22,140 nucleotides of DNA from Acidobacteriota bacterium (GCA_028873155.1 JAGWML010000021.1:1-22140); one strand, 5' to 3'. Shown: positions 1 to 8,477, counted from the stretch's first letter. Notes: generated from the letters alone by a model not told the origin. Program-made: numbers and translations.

Positions 1-11
1 TCACCCCGTTC

Positions 12-2204
12 ATGACTGATCAAACTGCAAGCCCATCCCGCTTCTACCTCACCACGCCCATCTACTACGTGAACGCGCGGCCGCATCTCGGCCACGCCTA
101 CTCGACCATCGTCTGTGACGCCATCGCGCGGCGCAAGCGGGCTCTGGGCATCGACACCTGGTTCCTCACCGGCACCGACGAGCACGGCCAGAAGATTGAG
201 CGCTCCGCCAAACTCGCCGGTCGCACCCCCCAGGAGTTCGCCACCGCCATCTCCGGCGAGTTCCGCTCGCTCTGGGACCAGCTCGGTCTCACCTGCGACG
301 ACTTCATCCGCACCACCGAAGACCGCCACAAGCGCGGCGTGCAGCATCTCTTCGCCACGCTCCGCGATCGCGGCTACATCTACAAGGGTTCCTATACCGG
401 CCAATACTGCGTCTTCGACGAGCTCTACGTCGACGGTCCCCCCGGCACGCCATGCCCAGACTGCGGCCGCATCACCGAGACCGTCAGCGAAGAAAACTAC
501 TTCTTCAAGCTCTCGGCCTTCGAGCGCCGTCTCCTCGAGTTCTACGAGACCAACCCCGGCTTCATGCAGCCTGAGTCCACGCGCCGCGAGGTCATCTCGT
601 TCGTCCGCGGCGGCCTCAAGGACCTCTCCGTTAGCCGCACCAGCTTCTCCTGGGGCATCCCCGTTCCAGGCGACGAAAAACACGTCATCTACGTCTGGCT
701 CGACGCCCTCGCCAACTACATCACAGCCCTCGGCTACGGCACCGAGAACGACGAGAAATTCAAAAAGTACTGGCCCGCCGACATTCACCTCATCGGCAAA
801 GAAATCAGCCGCTTCCACTGCGTCTACTGGCCGGCGTTCCTCATGGCTGCCGGCATCGAGCCGCCGCGCTCCGTCCGCGCCAACGGCTGGCTCCTCTTCG
901 ATCAGGGCAAGATGTCCAAATCACGCGGCAACATCGTCCGCGCTGAAACCGTTCAGGCGGTCCTGGGCTCCGACGCGCTGCGGTACTTCCTGCTCCGCGA
1001 AATCCCCTTCGGCCAGGATGGCAACTTCACCTTTGACGCGCTCGTCCAGCGCTACAACGGCGACCTCGCCAACGGCTACGGCAACCTCGTCAGCCGCGTC
1101 GTCAACATGGTGCATAAGTACTTCGGCGGCGTGGTCCCCATGGCTGGCGCAGAAACACCCGCAGAGTCCGCATTGCGCGAAAGCGCACAACGTACCCTTG
1201 CCGAGTTCGCTCCTCAGTTCGACGACCTGAACTTCTCCGATGCGCTGAAAACGCTCTGGAACCTCGTCGCCGAAACCGACGGCTACCTCACCGCCAACGC
1301 ACCTTGGAAGAAGCCCGCCGACCGCAGCGACGCCGACCACACCGCACTCCAGGCCCGCGTCCTCGCTACCGCAGCCGAGTCCATCCGCATCATTACCGCG
1401 CTCGTATATCCCATCCTGCCCGAAGCCGCCGCCAAGGTCTGGCGTCAGCTTGGCCAGGGCGAAATCGCCGTCGCCGCCGAGGCATCGTTCCTAACCCGTC
1501 TTGCATGGGGCGAGCTCAAATCCGGCACCCGGTTTGCCGAACCCGCGCCGCTCTTTCCCCGCGCGGAAAAAGACGCCATCGAACGCATGGTGGCGATCGA
1601 GGAACAGAACAGCAAGTCCGTTATTGAAGCCGCGGGCGGCGTAGCGACTGCCGAGCCGCCAGAGCCCAAAGTACCGCCCACTGCTGGACCCGCACAGGAA
1701 TCGAAGAAAAAGGCAGAGAAGAAACCGATGGAAGAGACCAAGCCCACGCCCGCACAAGAGTCCGTACCCGCATCCACCACCGCGCCCGCCGCAGTCAAGG
1801 CTCCTGTCACAGTCACTCACGCCGCGCCCGCACAAGCACAGCCCGCAGCGGCGGAGCCGCAGTCAGTCTCCCCGCAGGTGATCACCATCGACGACTTCGC
1901 CAAGGTCGAGCTCCGCGTCGCGCAGATCCTCGTCGCCGAGCGCGTCCCCAAGGCCGACAAGCTCCTCCGTCTCGAAGTCGACCTCGGCTACGAAAGGCGG
2001 CAGATCCTCGCCGGCATCGCGCAGTACTACGAACCCGAGAAACTCATCGGCCGGAAGATCGTCATCGTCGCCAACCTCGCCCCGCGCAAAATGCGCGGAC
2101 TCGAGTCCAACGGCATGCTGCTCGCCGCTTCGCTCCCGCCCGATGGCGCGCCAGTCCTCGCCGGCTTCCTTGAAGACGTTCCCCTCGGCGCGCGGCTGAA
2201 GTAG
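12..2204 (+). CDS. metG: Methionyl-tRNA synthetase with C-terminal tRNA-binding domain
   Basis: Cytosolic class I aminoacyl-tRNA synthetase that charges tRNA-Met with methionine. The 730-aa product has the HIGH-type signature PHLGH at residues 24-28 and KMSKS at 300-304. A zinc-knuckle region at 133-151 has Cys133, Asp136, Cys148 and Cys151, so Asp stands where the second Cys of the first pair is usual. The anticodon-binding helical domain ends near 540. It is followed by a low-complexity Ala/Pro/Lys/Glu linker (about 540-622) and a C-terminal EMAP/Trbp111-like OB-fold domain (623-730) that helps bind tRNA and dimerise. The ATG lies 11 bases from the window edge and the frame is open upstream, but the N-terminus fits the family. 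tatD follows on the same strand after 63 bases, a common MetG-TatD neighbourhood. The family call is secure. Confidence 0.97.
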   Translation: MTDQTASPSRFYLTTPIYYVNARPHLGHAYSTIVCDAIARRKRALGIDTWFLTGTDEHGQKIERSAKLAGRTPQEFATAISGEFRSLWDQLGLTCDDFIRTTEDRHKRGVQHLFATLRDRGYIYKGSYTGQYCVFDELYVDGPPGTPCPDCGRITETVSEENYFFKLSAFERRLLEFYETNPGFMQPESTRREVISFVRGGLKDLSVSRTSFSWGIPVPGDEKHVIYVWLDALANYITALGYGTENDEKFKKYWPADIHLIGKEISRFHCVYWPAFLMAAGIEPPRSVRANGWLLFDQGKMSKSRGNIVRAETVQAVLGSDALRYFLLREIPFGQDGNFTFDALVQRYNGDLANGYGNLVSRVVNMVHKYFGGVVPMAGAETPAESALRESAQRTLAEFAPQFDDLNFSDALKTLWNLVAETDGYLTANAPWKKPADRSDADHTALQARVLATAAESIRIITALVYPILPEAAAKVWRQLGQGEIAVAAEASFLTRLAWGELKSGTRFAEPAPLFPRAEKDAIERMVAIEEQNSKSVIEAAGGVATAEPPEPKVPPTAGPAQESKKKAEKKPMEETKPTPAQESVPASTTAPAAVKAPVTVTHAAPAQAQPAAAEPQSVSPQVITIDDFAKVELRVAQILVAERVPKADKLLRLEVDLGYERRQILAGIAQYYEPEKLIGRKIVIVANLAPRKMRGLESNGMLLAASLPPDGAPVLAGFLEDVPLGARLK

Positions 2205-2267
2205 CCGCGCAGCTGCTCTGCCATTGGCGGCATCTTCCATCGCCTTACACATGCCGGAGATCTTTCC

Positions 2268-3095
2268 TTGCTCATCGATTCGCACGCCCATCTCGACAGC
2301 CCGCGCTACTCCGACGACCGCGAAGCCATGCTCCGCCGCGCGTATGAAAACGGCGTCGGCGCGGTGCTCGCCATCGGCATCGGTGAAGGCCCTGCCGAGA
2401 TGCATCAGGCCTTCGACCTTTGCCGCCAGTTCAACGGTCAGCTGAGCCTCCCGCGCCTCTATGCGAGCGCCGGCGTCTACCCGCACAATACCCCGGAAAT
2501 CAATGCGGCCGTCCTCAGCAACCTCGATTCCCTGCTCGCCGAACCTGAAGTCATTGCCTGCGGTGAAATCGGCCTCGACTACTACCACGAGGGCGCACCG
2601 CACGACGTTCAGCGCACGGGCCTCGTGCGCCAACTCGAAGTCGCCGCCGTCCGCAAACGACCAATTCTGGTTCATTGCCGCGGCACCAATGAATCCAATG
2701 ACGCATGGGACCATCTCTTCCTCACCCTCGACACCTACTGGCGTCATACCGGACTCGGCGGCATCATGCACTGCTTCGGTGCGGGCTACGAGCAGGCCCG
2801 CCGCGCGCTCGACTGTGGCTTCCTCATCTCCTTCGCCGGCAACCTCACCTATCCCAAGGCGCAGGCCCTGCGCGACGTCGCCACGCAACTCCCGCTGGAC
2901 GGCGTGCTGGTCGAGACCGATGCCCCGTGGCTCGCCCCCGCGCCCGACCGCGGCAAGCGCAATGAGCCGGCCTTCGTCACTCGGACCGCCGAAACTCTTG
3001 CCGGCCTCCTCAGCGTCTCGCCGGAAGAAATCGCCTCGGCCACAACGAAAAACTTCTGCCGGCTGTTTCACCTGCCGCCCGGCATGGGAAACTAG
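2268..3095 (+). CDS. tatD: TatD family metal-dependent hydrolase (deoxyribonuclease)
   Basis: TIM-barrel amidohydrolase-superfamily nuclease of the TatD/YcfH group, a cytosolic metal-dependent DNase linked to DNA repair and quality control. The 275-aa product has the expected ligands: His6 and His8 in the HxH motif, Glu100 in GEIGLDYY, His136 in LVHC, His168 in MHCFG and Asp218 in ETDAPW. Length is normal for the family (about 260). I chose a TTG start because the product begins exactly at the conserved MLIDSHAHLD and GGAGA lies 7 bases upstream (2256-2260); no in-frame ATG fits. It lies 63 bases after metG and is probably co-transcribed. Its last codons contain TGCCGCCCG, which recurs in the terminator downstream. 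YcfH-like or TatD-like within the family cannot be decided by eye. Confidence 0.93.
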   Translation: MLIDSHAHLDSPRYSDDREAMLRRAYENGVGAVLAIGIGEGPAEMHQAFDLCRQFNGQLSLPRLYASAGVYPHNTPEINAAVLSNLDSLLAEPEVIACGEIGLDYYHEGAPHDVQRTGLVRQLEVAAVRKRPILVHCRGTNESNDAWDHLFLTLDTYWRHTGLGGIMHCFGAGYEQARRALDCGFLISFAGNLTYPKAQALRDVATQLPLDGVLVETDAPWLAPAPDRGKRNEPAFVTRTAETLAGLLSVSPEEIASATTKNFCRLFHLPPGMGN

Positions 3096-3103
3096 AAGTG
3101 CTG

Positions 3104-3129
3104 GGGCGGCTCGCATGCCGCCCGTTTTT
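3104..3129 (+). terminator. Intrinsic terminator / candidate attenuator between tatD and yajQ
   Basis: A perfect 7-bp GC stem, GGGCGGC (3104-3110) with GCCGCCC (3117-3123), closes a 6-base loop and is followed by G and five Ts (3125-3129). It starts 8 bases after the tatD stop. The yajQ Shine-Dalgarno AGGAG is at 3131-3135 and its ATG at 3139, so no promoter fits between terminator and gene. Transcription of yajQ must therefore either read through or start upstream inside tatD. The 9-mer TGCCGCCCG occurs in the tatD tail (3073-3081) and in the 3' arm (3116-3124), so the 5' arm could pair with either copy. Confidence 0.7.
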
Positions 3130-3138
3130 GAGGAGCCT

Positions 3139-3639
3139 ATGGCGCAGGACAATTCATTCGATATCGTCAGCAAAGTGGATATTCAGGAAGTCCGCAATGC
3201 CATCGACCAGGCGGTCAAGGAGATCCACCAGCGTTTCGACCTCAAGAACTCCCACTCCGAGGTCACGCTGGAAGGCAATGACGCCATTCAACTTGCCTCT
3301 GGCAGCGAGTACTCGCTCGAAGCCGTCAAGGAGATCCTCGGCCAGAAACTCGTCAAGCGCGGCGTGTCACTGAAGAATCTGACCTACGACAAGCTTGAGC
3401 CCGCCGCCGGCCAAAGCGTCCGCCAGAAGATTACCCTCCAGCAGGGCATCCCGGGCGACAAGGCCAAAGAGATCGTCCGCCTCGTCAAAGACTCAAAAAA
3501 GAAGGTGCAAGCCAGCATTCAAGGCGATACTGTGAGAGTATCCGGCAAAGACCGCGACGACCTGCAGGCCATTATTGCTTTGCTCAGGGCCAAAGATCTG
3601 GGCGTCGATTTGCAGTTTACGAACTACCGGACCAATTAA
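3139..3639 (+). CDS. yajQ: YajQ family cyclic-di-GMP-/nucleotide-binding protein (UPF0234)
   Basis: A 166-aa protein beginning MAQDNSFDIVSKVD, the characteristic YajQ N-terminus, and ending DLQFTNYR as the family does. The family is two ferredoxin-like domains in a small cytosolic protein. Members bind nucleotides, and the Xanthomonas homologue is a cyclic-di-GMP effector acting with a transcription factor. Ligand specificity here is not visible. The frame is open far upstream through tatD. I chose ATG 3139 because AGGAG precedes it and the homology starts there; an in-frame ATG at 3115 would fall inside the terminator hairpin. It follows tatD by 43 bases, with a terminator-like hairpin in the gap. 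Confidence 0.93.
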   Translation: MAQDNSFDIVSKVDIQEVRNAIDQAVKEIHQRFDLKNSHSEVTLEGNDAIQLASGSEYSLEAVKEILGQKLVKRGVSLKNLTYDKLEPAAGQSVRQKITLQQGIPGDKAKEIVRLVKDSKKKVQASIQGDTVRVSGKDRDDLQAIIALLRAKDLGVDLQFTNYRTN

Positions 3640-3729
3640 AGTGTTGCCAGCCAGGGGCTGAAGCATCCATCATGCGTCACACAAGGACACGGGCGCAGAA
3701 GAAATCGAAAGAGTGAGTACACACACATC

Positions 3730-4719
3730 TTGAGCACCTTGGCGATAGCGACGACGAGAGAAGTTTTCGACCTGCTCCGAGAAGACCTCGTGGCAGTCGA
3801 GCAGGAGTTGGGCCGCGATGCCGCCTCCAGCGTCAGCACCATCACAGAGATCGCGGAGTATCTGCGGGAAGGCGGCGGCAAGCGTATTCGTCCTTCACTT
3901 CTCCTGCTCGCGTCGCACCTGCTCGGTTACTCCGGCCCCGGAGCCATTCGCCTCGGAGCAGTTGTGGAGATGTTGCACACTGCCACTCTCGTTCATGATG
4001 ACATCATTGACGGCGCAGACACCCGTCGCGGACGGCCCTCGCCCAACACCACCTGGGGCAACGAAAAGTGCGTTCTAGCTGGCGACTGGCTCTACATGCA
4101 AGGCTTCAAAGTTGCACTGGAAGAACGCAACCTCCGCGTCCTCGACCTGCTCATCGGCCTCACCCAGCAGATGGTCGAGGGCGAGCTGCTCCAGATTCAG
4201 AAGCTGGGCAAGGCCGTCTCCGAGGCCGAGTATTACGACCTGATCTTTCGTAAAACCGCGTGTCTGTTTTCGGTCTCCATGCGTCTCGGCGCGGTGCTGG
4301 CAGGCGCCCCCGAGTCCGACGAAAACAACCTCGCCACCTATGGCCGTGCCGTCGGCCTCGCCTTCCAGATTGTGGACGATGTGCTGGACCTGACCGCGAC
4401 GGAGGAGGTCCTTGGAAAGCCCGTTGCGAGCGACCTGCGAGAAGGCAAAGCGACCCTCGCTGTCATTCATTCCATGGATCACGGCACGGCACGCGACCGT
4501 CAGTCCATCCAGCGCGTCCTGGACGACCGCAGCTTTGAGCATGTCAGCCGCGGCGAGCTTCAGGAGATTCTCAAGCGGAACGGTTCGGTCGCCTATGCAA
4601 TGTCTCTAGCAGATCGCTACGCCGAGCAAGGGCGCCAGGCGCTTGCTCACTTCCCCGATTCCGACTTTAAGCGCGCGCTGCTCTGGATGCCGGATTTCAT
4701 CGTCGCTCGGGATAAGTAG
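3730..4719 (+). CDS. Long-chain all-trans polyprenyl diphosphate synthase
   Basis: Condenses isopentenyl diphosphate onto allylic primers, probably to make the isoprenoid side chain of menaquinone or ubiquinone. The 329-aa protein has GGGKRIRP near residue 50, the first aspartate motif DDIID at 90-94 and the second DDVLD at 216-220. The residue five before the first motif is Ala85 rather than Tyr or Phe, and the motif has no two-residue insertion. Both are hallmarks of long-chain (hepta-, octa- or nonaprenyl) enzymes. The start appears to be TTG at 3730; a second in-frame TTG at 3739 is possible, no clear Shine-Dalgarno is seen, and no ATG is available. The O-methyltransferase begins 1 base after the stop, implying co-translation. 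Exact chain length cannot be read from sequence. Confidence 0.9.
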   Translation: MSTLAIATTREVFDLLREDLVAVEQELGRDAASSVSTITEIAEYLREGGGKRIRPSLLLLASHLLGYSGPGAIRLGAVVEMLHTATLVHDDIIDGADTRRGRPSPNTTWGNEKCVLAGDWLYMQGFKVALEERNLRVLDLLIGLTQQMVEGELLQIQKLGKAVSEAEYYDLIFRKTACLFSVSMRLGAVLAGAPESDENNLATYGRAVGLAFQIVDDVLDLTATEEVLGKPVASDLREGKATLAVIHSMDHGTARDRQSIQRVLDDRSFEHVSRGELQEILKRNGSVAYAMSLADRYAEQGRQALAHFPDSDFKRALLWMPDFIVARDK

Positions 4720-4720
4720 G

Positions 4721-5404
4721 ATGGCACCGCGCGGCTCCGGGACCAACAAATGGACCGCGGTCGATAACTACTTCGCAACCCTGCTCGCGCCGGAAGACGC
4801 AGTTCTTCACACCACGCTTGAAGCCAACAGCGCCGCAGGCCTTCCTGCAATCGACGTCTCCCCCTTGCAAGGCAAGTTCCTTCAGATTCTCGCCCAGATC
4901 ACGCAGGCCCGCCGCATCTTGGAAATCGGCACCCTCGGCGGCTACAGCACAATTTGGATGGCCCGGGCGCTTCCGCCCGATGGCCGCATCGTCACGCTGG
5001 AATACAACCCCGCACATGCCGAAGTTGCCCGTGGCAACCTGCTCCGCGCCGGTCTTCTCGATCGCGTGGATCTGCGGATCGGCCGCGCCCTTGACCTGCT
5101 TCCCGCTCTCGCGGAGCCCGGCGCACAGCCGTTCGATCTTGTTTTTATCGACGCCGACAAACGCAGCAACCCCGACTATCTCGACTGGGCGGTGCGGCTC
5201 AGCCGGCCTGGCACAGTGATTGCCGTCGACAACGTCGTCCGGAACGGCTCGATAGTGAATGAAAAATCGAAAGACCCGGATGTCATTGGCATCCGCCGCA
5301 TGACGGAGCAGATCGCTGCCCATCCCCGCCTCAGTGCCACCGTTCTCCAAACCGTCGGCGACAAAGGATATGACGGTATTGCGCTCGCCGTCGTGTTGCC
5401 ATAA
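4721..5404 (+). CDS. Class I SAM-dependent O-methyltransferase (catechol/caffeoyl-CoA OMT type)
   Basis: Cation-dependent small-molecule O-methyltransferase, 227 aa. It shows the SAM-binding glycine motif LEIGTLGGYS (67-76). Metal-binding residues are Asp144 in FIDADK and Asp170-Asn171 in AVDNVV, typical of methyltransferase family 3. The C-terminus KGYDGIALAVV also fits. ATG 4721 lies 1 base after the stop of the polyprenyl synthase, so the two genes are very probably one transcript with coupled translation. This hints at a quinone or other prenylated phenolic substrate, but the enzyme is not UbiE/UbiG-like and the family is promiscuous; the substrate is not predictable. It converges on the thioesterase gene with only 7 bases between stops, and no terminator hairpin is visible there. 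Confidence 0.88.
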   Translation: MAPRGSGTNKWTAVDNYFATLLAPEDAVLHTTLEANSAAGLPAIDVSPLQGKFLQILAQITQARRILEIGTLGGYSTIWMARALPPDGRIVTLEYNPAHAEVARGNLLRAGLLDRVDLRIGRALDLLPALAEPGAQPFDLVFIDADKRSNPDYLDWAVRLSRPGTVIAVDNVVRNGSIVNEKSKDPDVIGIRRMTEQIAAHPRLSATVLQTVGDKGYDGIALAVVLP

Positions 5405-5411
5405 GCCCGCT

Positions 5412-5837
5412 CTACGGCTCCATCATTGCGCGCAGCGCCTCGGCATAGTGCGCCGGCAGCGGCTTCTTGCGCAACTGGTCGTCGCACACCACATGCACCG
5501 TTTCCCCTTCAGCCAGCAGCGTGTTCTCTTCCCCATCCGCTGCCTTGCGCAAGATCCGGTAGGCAAACTTGATCACAGACCCGCGCAGCAGCGAGGGCCG
5601 CGTCTCAATCAGGATCTCGTCATCATAGCGCGCAGGGGACTTGTACCGGCAGGTCGCCTCCACCACTGGCAAAATGCACTCGTGCTCTTTTTCCAGTTGG
5701 CTGTAGGCCAGCCCCAGCGAGCGCAGCAGTTCCACGCGACCCAGCTCAAACCACACCAGATAATTGGCGTAATACACAATGCCCATCTGGTCCGTCTCGG
5801 CATAGCGCACGCGCACCTGGTGCGTATTCACGGGCAT
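5412..5837 (-). CDS. ybgC: YbgC-type acyl-CoA thioesterase (hot-dog fold)
   Basis: A 141-aa 4-hydroxybenzoyl-CoA thioesterase-family enzyme that hydrolyses acyl-CoA thioesters in the cytosol. The signature YAETDQMGIVYYANYLVWFE spans residues 12-31, with Asp16 as the expected catalytic aspartate. The length is normal for the family. The ATG is preceded by GAGGAAG about 8 bases upstream. The start is 23 bases after the rseP stop, so it is the last gene of the uppS-cdsA-dxr-rseP block. In proteobacteria YbgC genes accompany tol-pal; here the setting is envelope-lipid synthesis, which suits a role in fatty-acyl or phospholipid metabolism, but that is inference. The symbol means family, not proven orthology. 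Confidence 0.85.
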   Translation of the reverse strand: MPVNTHQVRVRYAETDQMGIVYYANYLVWFELGRVELLRSLGLAYSQLEKEHECILPVVEATCRYKSPARYDDEILIETRPSLLRGSVIKFAYRILRKAADGEENTLLAEGETVHVVCDDQLRKKPLPAHYAEALRAMMEP

Positions 5838-5860
5838 CCGCAGTTCTTCCTCAGCGCCGC

Positions 5861-7228
5861 TTAGGGCCTGGCTCGGGTGAAGATCGGCAGCTTCGTCACG
5901 TCGTTGAAGATGATGAAGGCGAAGAACATCACCAGCATTACAAAGGCCGCCTGGTAGATGCGCTCCTTCACGTTGATGCTGATATCGTGGCGCAGGCCGC
6001 TCTCAATCAGCAGCAGCAGGATCAGGCCACCATCCAGAATCGGGAATGGCATCAGGTTCACGATTCCCAGGTTCAGGCTGATTTCGCCTGCCAGGTAAAA
6101 CTTCGAGTACCAGCCCTTGGTCTCCGCCACATCGCCGGCCATGCGCGCGATGCCCACTGGTCCGGCCAGTTGATTCGCCGGCACCTTGTGCATCACGATG
6201 CGCTCCAGCATCTGCACAATCAGCATCGATCCGTCCACGCAGAACTGCCCGGACTTCCGGACCGCCTCACCGAATGGCATGGGCGCGTTGCGAATCTTCG
6301 GCGGAACCGCCAGAAATCCCAGCTTCCAGCCTGTATCCAGCTTTGCCGGTGTGGCCACGATCGGCCCGATCGTTGCCCCGTTGCGCTGCACCATCAGCGC
6401 CATCGGCTTTCCCTGACCCTCCTGCATGTAGGCCAGCAGAGTTGTCACCGTGTGAAAGTCGTGGCCATCCACCGAAACAATGGCGTCGCCGCCCCTCAGC
6501 CCCGCTTTGTCGGCTGGTGTTCCCGGCGAGATCGACTGAACCCCAATCGGCCCGCGCATGTACTGTGGCAACATCCCTGCAAGATCGTCGCCGGTCACTT
6601 CTGCGGGCAAATGCATTGAGAGCGCAAAAGCCGTGCCGCCCCGGTCCACCGTCACAGGCACCGTCTGGTTTCCATCCACCGCCATGTGCCCGAATATCTG
6701 GTCCCAACCCGGATTCGCCACCGAATCAAACCGCGTGATCGTGTCACCTGGCTGGATTCCCGCCTGCGCGGCGGCAGACCGCGGCACCACCCACTCCACC
6801 GTGGATGTCTTCACATCATGCGCCGGAACTTCGTTGATCCAGCCGAAGTAAAACGCCATGGCCACAAAGGCCAGCACAAAATTGGCAGCCGGTCCAGCCA
6901 GGCCAATCAGCATGCGCTGCCAGCGCGGGTGAGCGATGAAGGAACCTGGGTCGTTCTGCAGGCTGGGCCCGCCACCCTCCCCGGCATGCGCCTCCTCGCT
7001 CGGGTTCTCACCCGTCATCTTCACGTAGCCACCGAAGGGCAGCAAGCAGACCTTGTAATCCGTATCGCCGCGCTTGATGCCGAACAGCCGCGGGCCAAAG
7101 CCGACTGAAAAAGCCTCGACGCGCACGCCGCATAGCTTGGCCACCGCAAAATGGCCAAACTCGTGAACCACCACCATGATCCCAATCAGAACAATGAAGG
7201 CAGCGGTGGAAACCAGAAAATCATGCAT
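5861..7228 (-). CDS. rseP: RIP/site-2 protease RseP, M50 family with two PDZ domains
   Basis: Intramembrane zinc metalloprotease that cleaves transmembrane anti-sigma factors and signal-peptide remnants. The 455-aa product has the zinc-binding HEFGH at 22-26 inside the first membrane segment and the third ligand in NLMPFPILDGG (Asp near 399) in a C-terminal membrane segment. Two tandem PDZ domains lie between them, each visible as a GIxPGD- or GLRGGD-type turn. I placed the start at ATG 7228. The open frame reaches 7453, but that extension is Arg-rich, does not resemble the family and overlaps dxr. The gap to dxr is 55 bases. The anti-sigma substrate is not encoded in the window. Confidence 0.93.
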   Translation of the reverse strand: MHDFLVSTAAFIVLIGIMVVVHEFGHFAVAKLCGVRVEAFSVGFGPRLFGIKRGDTDYKVCLLPFGGYVKMTGENPSEEAHAGEGGGPSLQNDPGSFIAHPRWQRMLIGLAGPAANFVLAFVAMAFYFGWINEVPAHDVKTSTVEWVVPRSAAAQAGIQPGDTITRFDSVANPGWDQIFGHMAVDGNQTVPVTVDRGGTAFALSMHLPAEVTGDDLAGMLPQYMRGPIGVQSISPGTPADKAGLRGGDAIVSVDGHDFHTVTTLLAYMQEGQGKPMALMVQRNGATIGPIVATPAKLDTGWKLGFLAVPPKIRNAPMPFGEAVRKSGQFCVDGSMLIVQMLERIVMHKVPANQLAGPVGIARMAGDVAETKGWYSKFYLAGEISLNLGIVNLMPFPILDGGLILLLLIESGLRHDISINVKERIYQAAFVMLVMFFAFIIFNDVTKLPIFTRARP

Positions 7229-7283
7229 AAAAATCGGTCGATCCCTCAGACCTGCATCCGTGCAGAACCGGCAGGGTGCGTTC

Positions 7284-8438
7284 TCAGGCCACCAGCGCCC
7301 GGGCCCGTTCGCGCGCCTCTCCGTCCGCCGCAAGCACTCCGGCAATCGTCTCCGGGTGTGCTTCAGGGGTGGATGCAAGCACTGCTTCAATTGTACGCGG
7401 GATGCCGGTGAACGGGATGGCACCTTGGAGGAATGCCTCCACCGCCACTTCATCCGCAGCGTTCAGGGCAATGCAGTGCGCTCCACCCTTTTCGGCAGCC
7501 TCATACGCCAGCCGCAGACACGGGAATCGCTCAAAGTCCGGTTGCTCAAAGTCCAGGTGTTTCAACGCCGCAAGATCAAAAGTCAGATTCGACGCAGGCC
7601 GCTCCGGATACGCGAGGGCATACAAAATCGGCAGACGCATATCCGTCACCGAGATTTGCGCCAGAATCGACCCATCCACAAACTCCACCAGCGAGTGCAC
7701 CGTGGATTGCGGATGCACCGTCACTCGCACCTGACTTGGCGGCAGATCAAACAGCCGGCAGGCCTCGATAATCTCCAGTCCCTTGTTCAGCATCGTCGCC
7801 GAGTCGATCGTGATCCGCCGCCCCATCACCCACGTCGGGTGCTTCAGCGCCTGTGCCGGTGTAATGGAATCAAACTTTTCCAGCGGAAGCTGCCGGAACG
7901 GTCCGCCCGACGCGGTCAGCCAGATTGTCTTCACCTCGCCGTGCGTGCCCACGCGCAGGCACTGATGCACCGCATTGTGCTCGCTGTCGATGGGCAGAAT
8001 CAGCACCTTGCGCTGGCGCGCCGCTGCCGTCAAAATCTCCCCAGCGGCCACCATGCACTCTTTGTTTGCCAGCCCCACCGGTTTGCCCGCCAGAATCGCC
8101 GCGTGCGTCGCCTCGAGCCCCGCCACGCCCACAATCGCCGAGACAACAAAATCCGCCTCCGCCAGTGTCGAGCAGGCCACCGTCCCGGCCGGGCCATGCG
8201 CCACATCCATGCCGGTCACCCCCGCCTGTCTGAGTCGACGGGACAGCTCCGCAGCAAGCTCCTCCGTCGCCATCGACACCACTTTGGGCCGCCACCGCGA
8301 CGCTTGCGCAAAGGCCTCGTCCACATTGCGCCCAGCCGCCAGCGCGACCACGCTGTAGCGATCCGGAAACTGTTCCACAATGGAAAGGGTGCTCTGACCG
8401 ATCGAACCGGTCGAACCAAGAATGGCGAGACGTTTCAA
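7284..8438 (-). CDS. dxr: 1-deoxy-D-xylulose 5-phosphate reductoisomerase
   Basis: Converts DXP to 2-C-methyl-D-erythritol 4-phosphate with NADPH, the first committed step of the MEP isoprenoid pathway. The 384-aa protein shows the NADPH-binding GSTGSIG (8-14), LANKE (123-127), metal ligands Asp151 and Glu153 in PIDSEHNA, the flexible-loop motif HPTWVMG (200-206) and NKGLE (218-222) with the catalytic-site Asn, Lys and Glu. The length is typical. The start is TTG at 8438, with AAGGAT about 11 bases upstream; no ATG is available before the essential glycine motif. It sits between cdsA (66-base gap with a hairpin) and rseP, the order seen in many bacteria. Confidence 0.96.
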   Translation of the reverse strand: MKRLAILGSTGSIGQSTLSIVEQFPDRYSVVALAAGRNVDEAFAQASRWRPKVVSMATEELAAELSRRLRQAGVTGMDVAHGPAGTVACSTLAEADFVVSAIVGVAGLEATHAAILAGKPVGLANKECMVAAGEILTAAARQRKVLILPIDSEHNAVHQCLRVGTHGEVKTIWLTASGGPFRQLPLEKFDSITPAQALKHPTWVMGRRITIDSATMLNKGLEIIEACRLFDLPPSQVRVTVHPQSTVHSLVEFVDGSILAQISVTDMRLPILYALAYPERPASNLTFDLAALKHLDFEQPDFERFPCLRLAYEAAEKGGAHCIALNAADEVAVEAFLQGAIPFTGIPRTIEAVLASTPEAHPETIAGVLAADGEARERARALVA

Positions 8439-8477
8439 GGCTGGCTTAAATCCTTGTATTGGCTTGGCTTATGTAGC

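Noticed and set aside
3115..3138. Earlier ATG for yajQ at 3115
   Set aside because: It lies inside the terminator hairpin and lacks a ribosome site; the conserved N-terminus and AGGAG point to 3139.
1863..3173. A 436-codon minus-strand open frame antisense to metG and tatD
   Set aside because: It mirrors two well-supported plus-strand genes, has no recognisable motifs, and long antisense frames are expected at this GC content. The same applies to minus-strand frames at 19410-20423 and 18052-18762.
7229..7453. N-terminal extension of rseP by 75 residues
   Set aside because: It is Arg-rich and soluble, overlaps dxr, and the family begins at the membrane segment that carries HEFGH.
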